A stretch of 64,000 nucleotides of DNA from Hansfordia pulvinata (Eukaryota; Ascomycota; Sordariomycetes; Xylariales), in contig BJKQ01000010.1 in NCBI GenBank assembly GCA_006538405.1, positions 1,860,001 through 1,924,000 on the forward strand. Direction: 5' to 3'. Made by a program: the position numbers and the translations under genes. Numbering within the stretch: the stretch's first letter is position 1; the number at the start of each line of letters is the position of its first letter. The notes under the pieces are model-generated. The model ran no database searches. It was not told where the DNA came from and worked only from the letters and a program-made list of their open reading frames with translations. Below are positions 11,501 through 21,318 of this stretch, one piece after another.

Positions 11501-12013
11501 AGAGATGCTCGGAGAAACCAGCATGGAGACCAAAAACAGCCTCTACCTGGTTGCTGAGACGTATCGACTGCAGGGGAAATCAGACAAATCCGAGTAAGTT
11601 CAACAGCCCTTGCCAGTCAATAGTGAAAGGGCTAATCATCTATATCACCAAACCCCGCACAGGTCCAAGTTTCGACTAGCTTTGGAAGACTGTGAACTAT
11701 CATGGTCGTATGTTACCCTTTCGAACCCAAAGCAAGCGGTTTGACTGACACACAGCTCTGACACCTTAGAGATGAGGCCATCGCTAGAGCCAAGTACCAT
11801 CTGGCACTCGTGATAAAGTCCATGCCCGAGAAGCTAAGCAGCAAGAGACAGAGAGAAGTGGAAGAGCTAACAAACAGTGCGCGCCGCACCAGGGACCGCA
11901 TTTCCGAACCCTTTAGCAGTGCTGTGTCCCAAGAAAAGGAGTTGGAGATGCTGGACTTCATGGTTTCATTCCTGGCCGGCAGGTGGATCAACCCGAGACA
12001 GGGGGCTGGGTGA
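8513..12013 (+). CDS. NLR-type (STAND) receptor: DUF7708-like, NB-ARC and TPR domains
   Basis: Seven exons: 8513-8929, 8982-9180, 9257-9769, 9846-10428, 10529-11593, 11663-11707, 11770-12013. All phases agree and give 1021 residues (977 from the alternative ATG at 8645). Order: a CPHC...CPYC pair (residues 29-42); a helical domain resembling DUF7708 (DPTLIVWGSLQAVLKLA, ELYFHYVGFCIDVVLFF); NB-ARC with P-loop GMGGVGKT (about 308-315), Walker B WLIVFDNAD (about 378-386), GSILITTQRR and GGLPLLLTHIAGY (about 462); a winged-helix segment; and at least four TPR-like helical repeats (for example YGRFEEAIPHFLESLRLKR). Family knowledge: fungal STAND proteins are thought to act in non-self recognition and regulated cell death, with the TPRs sensing and the N-terminus signalling. 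The ligand is unknown. No inactivating change is seen. Confidence 0.92.
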
Positions 12014-12343
12014 GGGATTCGGGCCTTCATGCAGTCTCGTGATGCGATGCACAGCTGAGAGCCAGTTCCGGTTCAAGCCAATGAGCGCGGCGCCCGGCAT
12101 GGATAGGTTGCAGTAGGAACCCAAATCATGCAAGTTGGATGCTACACCGGAGACGACTCCGAAGCGTGCATGGAGTCGCGCTGCAGACGCAACACTGAGA
12201 ATTGACTCGTCCCTGCTCCCTTGACGCATAGCTGGTTCATAGCCAGTATCGCAGCCCGGCAAGGATCCGGCACCAGGGTCGAAGAGGCGCTGAGGTCCCT
12301 TGGACGTGGAGAGCGGACGCTTTAAAAGATCGTACTAGACGCA
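12014..12343. other. Short spacer between NLR gene and oxygenase gene
   Basis: 330 bp separate two co-directional genes, so it serves as 3' end of one and promoter of the other. Nothing else is evident. Confidence 0.45.
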
Positions 12344-13594
12344 ATGTCGTCAGGAATCCGTGCAAGGCTAATTTCTGCCGTCGCCAAATCCCAGCCACTT
12401 TACCACTCGAGTTTCAGCTCCATGTCGACTATGGCCACTCACCAAAGCAGCATTGGCTTCTTTGACGCCGACCATGCACTTTACAAAAGAGAGAAACCTT
12501 ACGTCTGCTTGGTGCCGCTCACTCAGGCACCTGCAGATGTTGGGCAGACCAACATTCACATGGTCAAACGCAAGGTTGCAACCCAGAATGTCCGAGGGTT
12601 TGAAGATGAGTTCAAGCTGGATGTCCAAGGCTTCGAACTCGTCCGTCATACCCCGACGTTCAACAACTGGCACGATGGCCCTGACGTGGTTTCCACCTAT
12701 TATCCCCATGTCGTGGCAGTCTTGATGCGCCAACTCGACGCAAGAAAAGTGTACATCTATGACCATTCGGCGAGTCCCTTGGCAAAACCTTCCCATGGAG
12801 GGCGCTGAGATCTAACCTTGGGTAGCTCCGTCTGGGAGATCATAATGGGAATGATGAGGATAGGGACAGAAATGTGGAGGGTCGTCCAGCCGTGCTGGCT
12901 CATGTGGGTAAGCACAGCGCCACCTTCTACGTCTGCCGTCCGCCCTGACACTCTGGTCCATTAACACGTTCTCGCGTTGCGGGGCTTCCTCGAAGACAAC
13001 TCACTGAGGTCCACCATTCTACAAATCACCCAAGACTTCGGCCACGACGCCGAAGATCTCCTGAAGAAGAGGTTCCAGATTGTGAAGTACGCAACTACTG
13101 CCCTGCTGCGAGGCTTGCTCATATGTTCTTTACTGTTCCCTGTCGGCTGACTATCCCCCGCCCAGCTTCTGGCATCCTATCGCAGAGCCCGTGCTGCAAC
13201 AGCCTGTGGCCTTTTGCGACTATCGGACAGCTCGCAACGATGCGTTCCCGGCGGACCTCGTGTACCCCCATCTAGTGAATGAGAATATGCTCGTGAAGCA
13301 CTCTCCGGGGCAGAGGTGGTATTTCATTGATGAACAGGTGATTGAGGAGGCCTGGATGATCAAGATTGCCGACTCGTCCGATGATCCCGAGGTTGCGAAA
13401 TGTACATGCTTCCGTGCCCCCACGCCCACCGGGACACCGATCCTGGCCGGGCGGCGACATACCATCCCAACATTGAACACCAGCTGACCGAGTTGCTAGT
13501 CTGTCCTCATACCTCAATGGAAGTTGATTGGCGGCCAGGCAAAGACGCTCCTCCCAGGCAGAGCATCGAGTTTCGGGCCTATGTGTTCTACTAG
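12344..13594 (+). CDS. CmcJ/asaB-like (2-oxoglutarate/Fe oxygenase-related) oxidoreductase, with a GC-AG intron
   Basis: Exons 12344-12769, 12826-12907, 12996-13086 and 13166 to the end. Intron 1 (12770-12825) starts GCGAGT and ends GGGTAG with a CTAAC branch point; splicing there restores YDHSLRLGD, the family's FxYDxTxR motif. Intron 2 (12908-12995) joins AHV to DNS, rebuilding the HVD metal-binding motif. Intron 3 is 13087-13165. FQIVNFWHPI, GQRWYFIDEQ and the final PRQSIEFRAYVFY are typical of the CmcJ/NvfI/asaB family, whose members modify antibiotics and fungal secondary metabolites. After KCTCFRAP the frame is lost: one more C in the C5 run 13416-13420 gives PHAHRDTDP, matching the family's PHTAFRDP; alternatively an intron 13414-13538 could be removed. 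The N-terminus (rich in Ser/Arg, no acids) might be a mitochondrial signal, or translation may start at 12422 or 12431. Substrate unknown. Confidence 0.8.
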
Positions 13595-14426
13595 AAGAGG
13601 AGCTGGAAGGCGCTGGAGCTGGGTAAATGAGATACTTTGCTGAGCGATCGTCAATGGCCTGCAGGAGGCTGCACGCGTGCAGACGGTCACTTGACTCGCC
13701 ATCCTGGCAACTAGCAAGTACGTTGCAATGGCAGAATGATACTCATGCCTCCACCCACGTATATGACGTCGTATGCGTTAGGAAATGTTGAGCGTATGAG
13801 GCTGACACTGCGCCGGCCCAGTCACCTCACACTCCGTACTCCAAGAGCTTTCGGTCAATTTCTCCTCATCTGTGCAAGCTTCGGCGCCCTCTCCGGGACT
13901 TGACTGGCCCTGAGCCTTCGTTTGGAATGTAGCATGGACGGAAAGGCCGCCTAGCCTGCATACTGTCCATGTCTCCAAGCACCCACGGCCTACTCCTGGC
14001 AGACTACCTCAGAGCCCATCCGTTCGCTGCGTTCGCGGTCGGAGTTGCCGCCGGTCACGCAGTGTCCATTTCCCCCACGACGACCAGTGCATGTGGGGAG
14101 AGCAGGCATCTTATCGTTTGCCTCCCTCGGCGAAGCAACAAGACCAGCATTGGGGCGTGGAGCCTTAGAGGGCACCTCGGCAGGGCCGACGGAGGTGGTA
14201 GCATGGACATATATCATCGTGGGTCTTGCGCAATGCGGCGTGGTAGTCAACTGTCATAAATTCTGGGAGCATCCGAGTCCCACGTCGCTCAACATTTCCC
14301 ACTGAGAGACCGCGAAATCCTTCCCAGCCCACTGTCTCCGACTACGATCGAACTCGCAAAACATATTTTTCCACGGTCGCTCTTCGTTGCTGGCTCGTCG
14401 CAAGCGTTGCTGTCGGTGAATGCAAC
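13595..14426. other. Intergenic spacer
   Basis: About 830 bp before a small spliced gene. No supported gene or repeat. Confidence 0.45.
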
Positions 14427-14874
14427 ATGTCGTGAGTACAGAGCCATGAGCGTTTACTTCTTTCCCCGCGTGGCCCGGGCGTGTCTGACGCAAACCAGAG
14501 GGTCGACTGTCACGCAGCCTTGGAGGAAGTGGTACGACATTGAAATGCGGGCTCCCAGGCAGGTGCAGTCAGGTTCGGGCTCGAAGTCGGGTTCCGCCTG
14601 GGGCGAACACGAGCAGAAGCCCTGGTTGGATTGGCAGCCCACCCCGCGCGACCCGAGCGTGAAGCCCTGGCTGTCTTGGAATGCGTGCATGGACAATGGC
14701 GACGTGGGCGGGGACGAGAACAGGCGCGTCATCACTCATGTCATGGGCGCGTGCTCGAGGTATGTGAAATGTGTGGCCGGCGGCCGTGAAGAGCCGCCGA
14801 CGGAGGTGCGCCGAGAATACGACCAGCCGTGGCTAACACGCACCCCTTCCAGCTTCGCCGGTGTCAAGAAGTAG
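14427..14874 (+). CDS. Small Trp-Pro repeat protein, unknown function
   Basis: Not recognised, but well supported by splicing. Exon 1 is only ATG-TC (14427-14431), followed by intron 14432-14498 (GTGAGT, CTGAC branch, CAAACCAG); exon 2 is 14499-14759; intron 14760-14852 (GTATGT, GGCTAACAC branch, CCTTCCAG); exon 3 is 14853-14874. Phases agree and yield 95 residues with no signal peptide. A motif recurs three times: QPWRKWYD, KPWLDWQP and KPWLSWNA. Between them lies a Ser/Gly linker, and the end is SSFAGVKK. The second intron is 93 nt (a multiple of three) with no stop, so its retention would make a 126-residue variant. A binding or scaffold role would be a guess. Confidence 0.65.
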
Positions 14875-15318
14875 GGTCCCCCCTTGCGGCGACCTCTTCC
14901 AGCAAGCACCGGTCTATCTGCGTCGGACAAGGTGTGCTTCTCATCCTCCTGGGAAAGGCGGGGTATCCGGGTTCGCGCCCAGAGCGCCGATGGACGACGG
15001 ATTGCATCTGTCAAGTTAACATTCCGCCTCGCGTGTGTTGGGACATGGGTATTCACTCGTTCTCCCTTGCTGACTGCTTGTTTGCTTGCTTGCGCGCGCG
15101 CCCCCAGTCCCATCACGTAGAATCATACCGTTCATTCTTGATTGTCAAAATTAGCAATTGCGTGCTCGAAAAGCTCTACCCTGTATCTGTAGTCGGCCGA
15201 CGCTGTGAAGGTTTCCGGGGTTTCTCCAGAAACGGAGGTGACCTCCAGTCACCAAGTAGTTGCACCTGGGCAGCGAGGTTGCCGGTCCGTCCGGGCTGCT
15301 CCAAGCCGTGGGTGTCAA
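14875..15318. other. Spacer between convergent genes
   Basis: 3' ends of the Trp-Pro repeat gene and the pyroglutamyl peptidase gene face each other. Nothing else is seen. Confidence 0.45.
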
Positions 15319-16361
15319 TCAAGGCCTCGAGCCCAAGAAGCCGGACGGAGAACCGGCGCGCCGCTCAAGATCCTCTACCATGGCCTGTACGACGGCCGAA
15401 GCAATCCCCACTCCGCGCTGGACATCCTGGGTCTCATTCTCAATGGGCGTGTGCATGAAAAGGACCCTCCGCGTCTCGTTTCTGTTGCAGAGCGCCGCGA
15501 GTGACGTGAAGTATTCGTATCCACAAAGAAAGCGTTCTGGGTCGTGCGACACGACCACACGGGCGTCCTTGAACGGGGGGGGGGGAGGCGTTGTCGTCAG
15601 CGTGGCTGAGGAGGGAGGAAAGGGGCCTGGTGTTGAGTTGAGTTGCAGGATCCTCAGGAGTGCTTACTTTCACTTCTGCCCTGGCACGCTGACAAACGGC
15701 GTCTATGTCCGTGTCGGTGGACAGAATCTCAGGCAGGCCTCCCCATGTCCCTCCGCCGGTGAGGTCGTCATGATCAGGCCGCCTGCCGTCGGCGCCCGGG
15801 AGCGTGTAGCCGCTCTTGAAAGCGTTCTTCTCCAGGCGGAACGCCTCGCCGGGCTGGTCGAGCATGCCCATCTGCAGGGCCGCAGCCACGCGGAAGCGAC
15901 TCGGCGTGTCCGGCTCGCGGTACACGCGGAAGAAGTCCTTCCTGCCGTCCCAGAACTGCGGCACCTGCTGTCGTATCTCGCGCCAGGTCGACGGGACGGG
16001 CTGCGGATATGTCACGATGCGGATGCTCGGCCTCCCCCGGCCGCGGAAGATGACCCGCGGCATCGAGCTGGCAATCAGCCACGACGTGTTGACCGGCACG
16101 GGCGGCCACGGCGTGCCAGGGCCCCAGGGCTGGGGGGGGGGAGATCGGACAGGACAAGGCGAATCAGCAGGCGTTTTTTTCTGCGGAGCGGCCGCGAGCT
16201 CGGAAGGGCCACGCAGGGGGAAAACTTGCACACAAGAGCAAGAGTGAGAGTGGGTGGGTGGGTGAACTCACGGCGCCACCACTGACGACGACGTTGACTT
16301 GATGCTGGCCGAGCAGAGCGCGACTCCCGCCCGGGGACGGCAAGGGAGCACGGAGAGGCAT
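15319..16361 (-). CDS. Pyroglutamyl peptidase I (peptidase family C15)
   Basis: Three exons, 16361-16272, 16129-15668 and 15567-15319, give 266 residues, close to fungal C15 enzymes. Introns are 16130-16271 (C10 directly before the AG) and 15568-15667 (contains C11). Splicing joins VNVVVSGGA to PWGPGTPWPPVPVNTSW, equivalent to the family's VTGFGPF...PVNPSW start. A Glu lies in AFRLEKNAF, Cys in RFLCGYEYFTSLA and His in VLFMHTP, in the order of the Glu-Cys-His catalytic triad. The enzyme removes N-terminal pyroglutamate from peptides, normally in the cytosol; no signal peptide is present here. The GFGPF loop is changed to GGAPWGP, so activity should be considered likely but not certain. Confidence 0.85.
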
Positions 16362-17422
16362 ATGGATGTCAGTTGACCGACCACCTGCGACCCGGTGGCT
16401 CGAGAGAAGGACGGGATGGCCAAGTCTGGCGTGGGACTTGCGACGTCGTCGAGAAGCCGGGCATCGATCGCGTACGGGTGGGCACAGGTAGCTGGGTCAC
16501 GCAGGCCCTCCCTCTCTCCCTCCCTATCACCTCCATTGCAACTCACGGCCCGCCTGTGCGCAGTGGCTGGCACAGGCGTCTGTTCGCTCTGATGTCGTCC
16601 AGTCCAGGCACCACAGACCAACCAGACCCGCGGATTTGTGCATCTCCGCAGCGGCGTGGCGGCCGGTGTCTTGAGGGCGAATCCGAACTTGGGCCGCACA
16701 TCCTGCCGTGCCACGTCGGGATCTCCAGTTGCTCTGCCGTGCAGAGTATACCTCTGAGTATCTCTGATCAACAGGTACCTCAAACACGACATAGCAGGCA
16801 GCAGAGATTAGGTATGTAGGTTAGGTCCAGTAACATCCATGGATACCTTACCTCCAGCTACGTGGTAAGGACGACACAAACGCCCCCTTTCTGCCCGGGC
16901 ATACCCGGTCCTGCCTGCCTAATTCGATCAGGTGCGTGTCTTTCTCTATGTAGGTGCTGTACCTGTTGACATCAATTGTAAGCCAGGTACATATATGTAC
17001 GTCGGGTACACGTACATCCGTTAGGTACGGTACCGTAGTACTCGCATGCAGGGTGCTGCCTTATGTTTGCGGAAGTGGCATCGATGACACAAACACACAT
17101 CCATTGTGCCTTGGGTAAGTGTCGTATCTCCCAAGGCAATCGCTCGCCTTGGAGACGGAATCTTGCGACGACGAGGCTCCTCGGGACACTCGTCGAGTGC
17201 GATCAGCGGAAGCATCTGCTCTTGCCATCCCCAAGAGCTTGGTCCTCGGCGACAGGAAGACTGGAAGACATGCGGATCGGCCAGGGCCCGTTCCGTAGAG
17301 CAAGCCATCCAAGCGCCTCGAGGTTCGCCCTCTCGCTGCGCTCTCTCACAGCCAACGGCTCCTGCCCGAGTCGCCCCCGTTCTTTGCTCTTCCGCCCAGC
17401 ATCGTCACTGCGTCTCTCCGGC
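16362..17422. other. Divergent promoter region rich in AGGTA/TACCT motifs
   Basis: It lies between the minus-strand peptidase and the plus-strand metallo-beta-lactamase gene. Short motifs AGGTA, TACCT and palindromic GGTACC/GTACAC stretches cluster at 16790-17035. No gene supported. Confidence 0.5.
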
Positions 17423-18792
17423 ATGTCCACTACCCCCAGAAGCATGGCGTCTCCCCAGCAGGTAGAGATCCCCCCCTCCGAGTCGACCGTGTCCGTGGCC
17501 ATCGTCGACACCACGTCGTGGGCCCGGAAGCTGCCCTGCTACGAGCTGTTCAGCCCCCGCTTCGAGGGCCTCGACACCATGGACATCTGCTCCTACTCGT
17601 TCCTCATCACCCGCCGCGGCCGCCACCTCGTCTTCGACCTCGGCATCCGCAAGGACTGGGAGAACCTGGTCCCGGACGAGGTCAGCCGGCTCAGGAGCTC
17701 CGGCGCCGACATCTCCGTGCAGAGGGAGCTCGTCGACATCCTGCGGGACGGCGGCGTCGACATGGCCAAGGTCGATGCCGCAATATGGAGGTGAGGCCCA
17801 CCGTCGCTGTCTCTCAGGGGGAGGCAGTCAGCCAGCCAGCCAGCCCAAGCACCAGTCCCTCTCTGACGCGCCCAACCGTCTACTTATTAGCCACCTCCAC
17901 TGGGACCACACCGGGGACCTCGCCAGCTTCCCGCCCTCCACGGACCTCATAGTAGGCCCCGGCGTCGTGGGGCGATACATGCCGGGCTGGCCTGCGGTGG
18001 CCGACGCCGAGTTTCGCGAGACGGACGTCGCGGGCCGCCGGGTCAGGGGCTTCGAGGTGGACGACTTCAACATGACCATCGGCGGCTTGGCCGCTCTGGA
18101 CTATTTCGGGGATGGCAGCTTCTACCTGCTCCACGCTCCAGGGGTAAGGTCACACGTGACGATCAGTCCGCAGCCCCATTGCTCCTTTATACGTTACTGC
18201 GGCTTCCAGAGAGGAGCAGAGGCGGGGGATCGATCAAACTCGTCCGTCCGGTCGCTAACTGCTGTTTCGTCCCCAACCATCTCCGTAGCACTCTACCGGC
18301 CACATGAACGCCCTGGCGAGGACCTCCGCCGACGACCCGCCCAGCTTCATTCTCCTCGCTGCGGACAGCGTTCACTTGGGCGGCGAGCTGCGGCCCTCGC
18401 CTTCCGTGCCCCTGCCGGACGCGGTCGACCTGCCCGGGCTGGCGCCGCGCCCGTGCCCCCGCGAGGCGCTGCTGCGCTTCCACCCGCGCCGAGGCGGCGG
18501 CCGCGACCGCTCCCCGGACGACGACGTGCACGACGACGTGCCGTACCTGGGCCTGGACCCGGGCTTCCCCGAGAACCTGGCCGAGGCCGAGGAGACCATC
18601 GAGAAGCTCGCGCGGTTCGACGGCGACGACAGGGTCCTGGTCGTCTTCGCCCACGACGACGCGCACCTTCGCGCGGCGACGGCGCTCGAGCTCTTCCCCG
18701 CGCCGGCGGACGGCTGGAGGGCCAAGGGCTGGAAGGCGCGCGGCCGCTGGGCGTTTCTGCCCGAGCTGCAGAAGATTGCGATGGGTCGCTAG
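17423..18792 (+). CDS. Metallo-beta-lactamase-fold hydrolase
   Basis: Exons 17423-17790, 17891-18143 and 18289-18792; introns begin GTGAGG and GTAAGG and end ATTAG and CGTAG. All phases agree, giving 374 residues. The second exon opens with the zinc-binding SHLHWDHTGD (His124, His126, Asp128, His129), followed by later fold markers: the AP-G-HSTGH join created by splicing (third zinc His), and AADSVHLGG. The N-terminal half has FLITRRGRHLVFDLGIRKDWE, the usual first beta-strands. Fungal members of this group are lactonase-like or detoxifying enzymes; the substrate cannot be read. No signal peptide, so probably cytosolic. Translation could also begin at the ATG at 17444. Confidence 0.88.
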
Positions 18793-19202
18793 AAAGTGCT
18801 TGAGGGGGAGAAAATGTAGAAGAAGGATGGGGGTCACTTGGCTTTTGGGGTGTGCTGGCTATAGCTACACGCATTCACGGCTCTTGAGGTGTGTCCTCGA
18901 CCGCCAGTTGATGGTTATGGATTGGGCCTTGCGGATGGCCGCCCCGAACAAACAATGCATTTGTTTTCCTAAACACTTGGCTATCTATGCTTTCGACTGG
19001 GTGGCAGGAGATCGCCGAACATGACCGCGGGCTATCCGCTTCTCCTCTTGTACGAATCAGGGGTTGAGGACCAACTACCAGGTCAGGTACGTAGTCCGAT
19101 CCTAACCTCGCGGGAAGCCCGCCTCCTTGCGTGCGTCCCCCGCCCCGGATGCTTGTCACACTCTATGCCTTTCTCTCTACACTTGCTCCACATCTCGGGA
19201 CC
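18793..19202. other. Spacer between convergent genes
   Basis: 3' regions of the metallo-beta-lactamase gene and the secreted cysteine protein gene. No further feature. Confidence 0.45.
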
Positions 19203-19778
19203 TCAAGAGGTCAGCGAACCACTGACAGGGTTGGATCCTCCCTGGGTCAGCTGCCCGATGCCGCCCGTGCAGACCTTTGTGGTGTCGCCCGGGTTGACCG
19301 TGGAGCACGAAAGGCACGCCGACGACTTGGCCTGGCACTCCGCGAGGCTGCTACACGTGCCCCCGGGGCAGATGCCGTCGCGCTCGAACAGGCGGGCGGG
19401 CCCGCCGCGCGCCGCCAGGGACTGGGCCCCGTGCCGGGTCCCGAGGGCGACGGCGCTCTCGATCATCTTCTCGAGGCCCTCGTGCTCGCCCCGGTTGATC
19501 CGCGCAGAGTCGATCACCTCGTCGGTCCTCGAGTCGTGCCTGACCACGCTGTGCTCGAGCACATCGTCGTAGGTGTAGGGGCTGTTCTCTAGGCTCTGCA
19601 GGACCTCGACGGCGTCTTCGACCTGGAGGAATTGGGCATCGTCAGCTCAGCAGGCACTCTTGGGGAGAGAGAAGGGCTGGGGTTTGGCGTGGTCGCGCAA
19701 AAGACGTACATTGGAACCGGCAAAGGCGCTGTTGGCGACGAAGAGGGCGGTTGCCGCGACAAGCGTGGAGACTCTCAT
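19203..19778 (-). CDS. Small secreted six-cysteine protein (effector-like)
   Basis: Exon 1 (19778-19710) encodes a near-perfect signal peptide, MRVSTLVAATALFVANSAFA, then GSN. Intron 19623-19709 (GTACGT, GCTGAC branch, CCTCCAG, phase 0) leads to VEDAVEVLQSLENSPYTYDD. The mature protein is about 140 residues: a charged helical part followed by a cysteine-rich end with six Cys (ICPGGTC, AEC, SAC, LSC, KVC) and a Ser/Gly tail. Even cysteine number and small size suit a disulphide-stabilised secreted protein. I do not recognise the family; an effector or self-defence role is only an inference from size, signal and cysteines. A TATA box lies about 145 bp upstream. Confidence 0.8.
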
Positions 19779-19920
19779 TTTGGCTGGGGAGGGGCGGGCA
19801 GAGGTCGTTTTCACCAAGGGTTGAAGGAAGGGCTTCTGAGGAGACGAGATCTCAAATGAAACTGCGGCGTTGCGTGGTGTGTGTTGGTCGAGTATGGTCC
19901 AACCCGGCTCGAGGCCAGCC

Positions 19921-19928
19921 CTTATATA
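19921..19928 (-). promoter_or_regulatory. TATA box of the secreted cysteine protein gene
   Basis: Minus strand TATATAAG, about 145 bp before the ATG at 19778. Confidence 0.5.
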
Positions 19929-20463
19929 GACTTCGGCCTGGTCGGCCTCCCCGTCCCCGACCCGACCCAACCCGAAAGCACATGGGGGCTGCAGAGGTTG
20001 AGGGTGCGGTGGCGGCGTGCCCCCCCGTGGCGACTCGGTCGCAGAGTGAGGCTCTACTAAAGTCAGCACGCCACGACCGGGACCCTGAAGCTGCCGGGTG
20101 AGCCCTGTGCCGGTGAAGAGAATGAGCCATGAGCTGACTGGCTGGCTGGCCGGCACCGGTTCCGTGCCTCAGTAAAGAGCCCGGAATAGAATTCCATCAA
20201 TATTTTGTTGCCGCATCTGTTCGAGGGGCCAACGGGTTGTGCTGCAGGTCGGCAAGGAATGGAGGTGCGAGTCTTGGGCGACAGCGGGGAAGACATCACA
20301 AGCAGTCCCGAAGCCCTCGCACCATCATCATCGATACACTCCCACATCTCAGGTGAATACTTGTCTCTCTTGTTATGCTCGGCCTCCCAGAGCAGCTTGC
20401 ACAGAGCTCGCTGGCTTCGGCTGCTGCCTGATCGCCATCACCAACTCCAAGAGTGGAACTGAG

Positions 20464-20500
20464 CCCCCCCCCCCCCCCCCCCCCTCTCTCTCTCCCCTCT
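20464..20500 (+). repeat. C22 tract and adjoining (TC)n
   Basis: 22 consecutive C, then TC dinucleotides. Confidence 0.85.
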
Positions 20501-21318
20501 CGGCACGCTTACCTCATCCCCAGCCCTGAACCCTTGCCCTGCACCGCGCCGCACGCCACTCCCGCTCCCGTTATCGAGTGGGAAGTGGTGGTGACGGGGT
20601 TCACCGAAGCACCCGCAAGAGCCACTCTGCTGACATGCGAAGGTTTCTCGAAAAAGATTGGGCGACTTTCGAGAGAGACAGAGAGAGAGAGAGAGAGAGG
20701 ACATAGGACCAAACTGAGCGCCCACACCCAAAAAGGGGGTCTCCGCTGCTCTCGCCGCCTCACGCCGAAGCTCGAGGGCTTCGGGTATTCCGTACTTTTG
20801 GGAGACCATCCGCGGACCCTTTCGCCGCCCGGGCCGACACGCCTGGACCTCGCGAGCGCCTCGCGGGCCGTGGGTCCGGCTCCTGGGGCGGGGCAAGTCC
20901 TGCCGTCTGTCGGCGAGATCGGGGGCGGGCCTGTGCTCCCGCGCCAGCTCCTCCCGCGCCGATGAAGCAGCGCAGCTCGGAAGGGCCGCACTTGTATGCA
21001 TGTGTGGCTGTCGTCAAGGCCAGCGCCAGCCTAGACTCCGAGAAAACCACTGGAGAACAACCGCAACAGGCCTTCCCGTCGGTTACACATCTCTAGAAAC
21101 GCGACGTTGTCCCAGTCAGACTGTGGCTGGCCCCGGAGAGTCAACCACAGCAACCAGGAACATCGAATTAGATCCACCGGCAGGCAAAATGAAACTCGGG
21201 TGACTGTTCGACAATGGCCTCGTAATAACATTATCCTATCATGATAAACGGCCAACCATCACAGGCGGCATCGCCACTCGGCCACCAGTGGCCCCACCCA
21301 GCCATCCACATCACCGTC

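Larger units (their letters stand above)
19779..21318. other. Intergenic spacer with C22 and dinucleotide repeats
   Basis: Promoter side of the secreted protein gene and 3' side of the proline-rich gene. It holds a C22 run followed by (TC)n at 20464-20500 and a (GA)n stretch near 20688-20700. The long minus-strand frame 20438-21001 passes through these repeats and is not accepted as a gene. Confidence 0.5.

Noticed and set aside
15260..16285. 341-codon plus-strand frame
   Set aside because: It is the antisense of the pyroglutamyl peptidase exons and introns, which carry family motifs and correct splice sites.
20438..21001. 187-codon minus-strand frame
   Set aside because: Runs through the C22 and (TC)n repeats; content is repeat-derived and low complexity.
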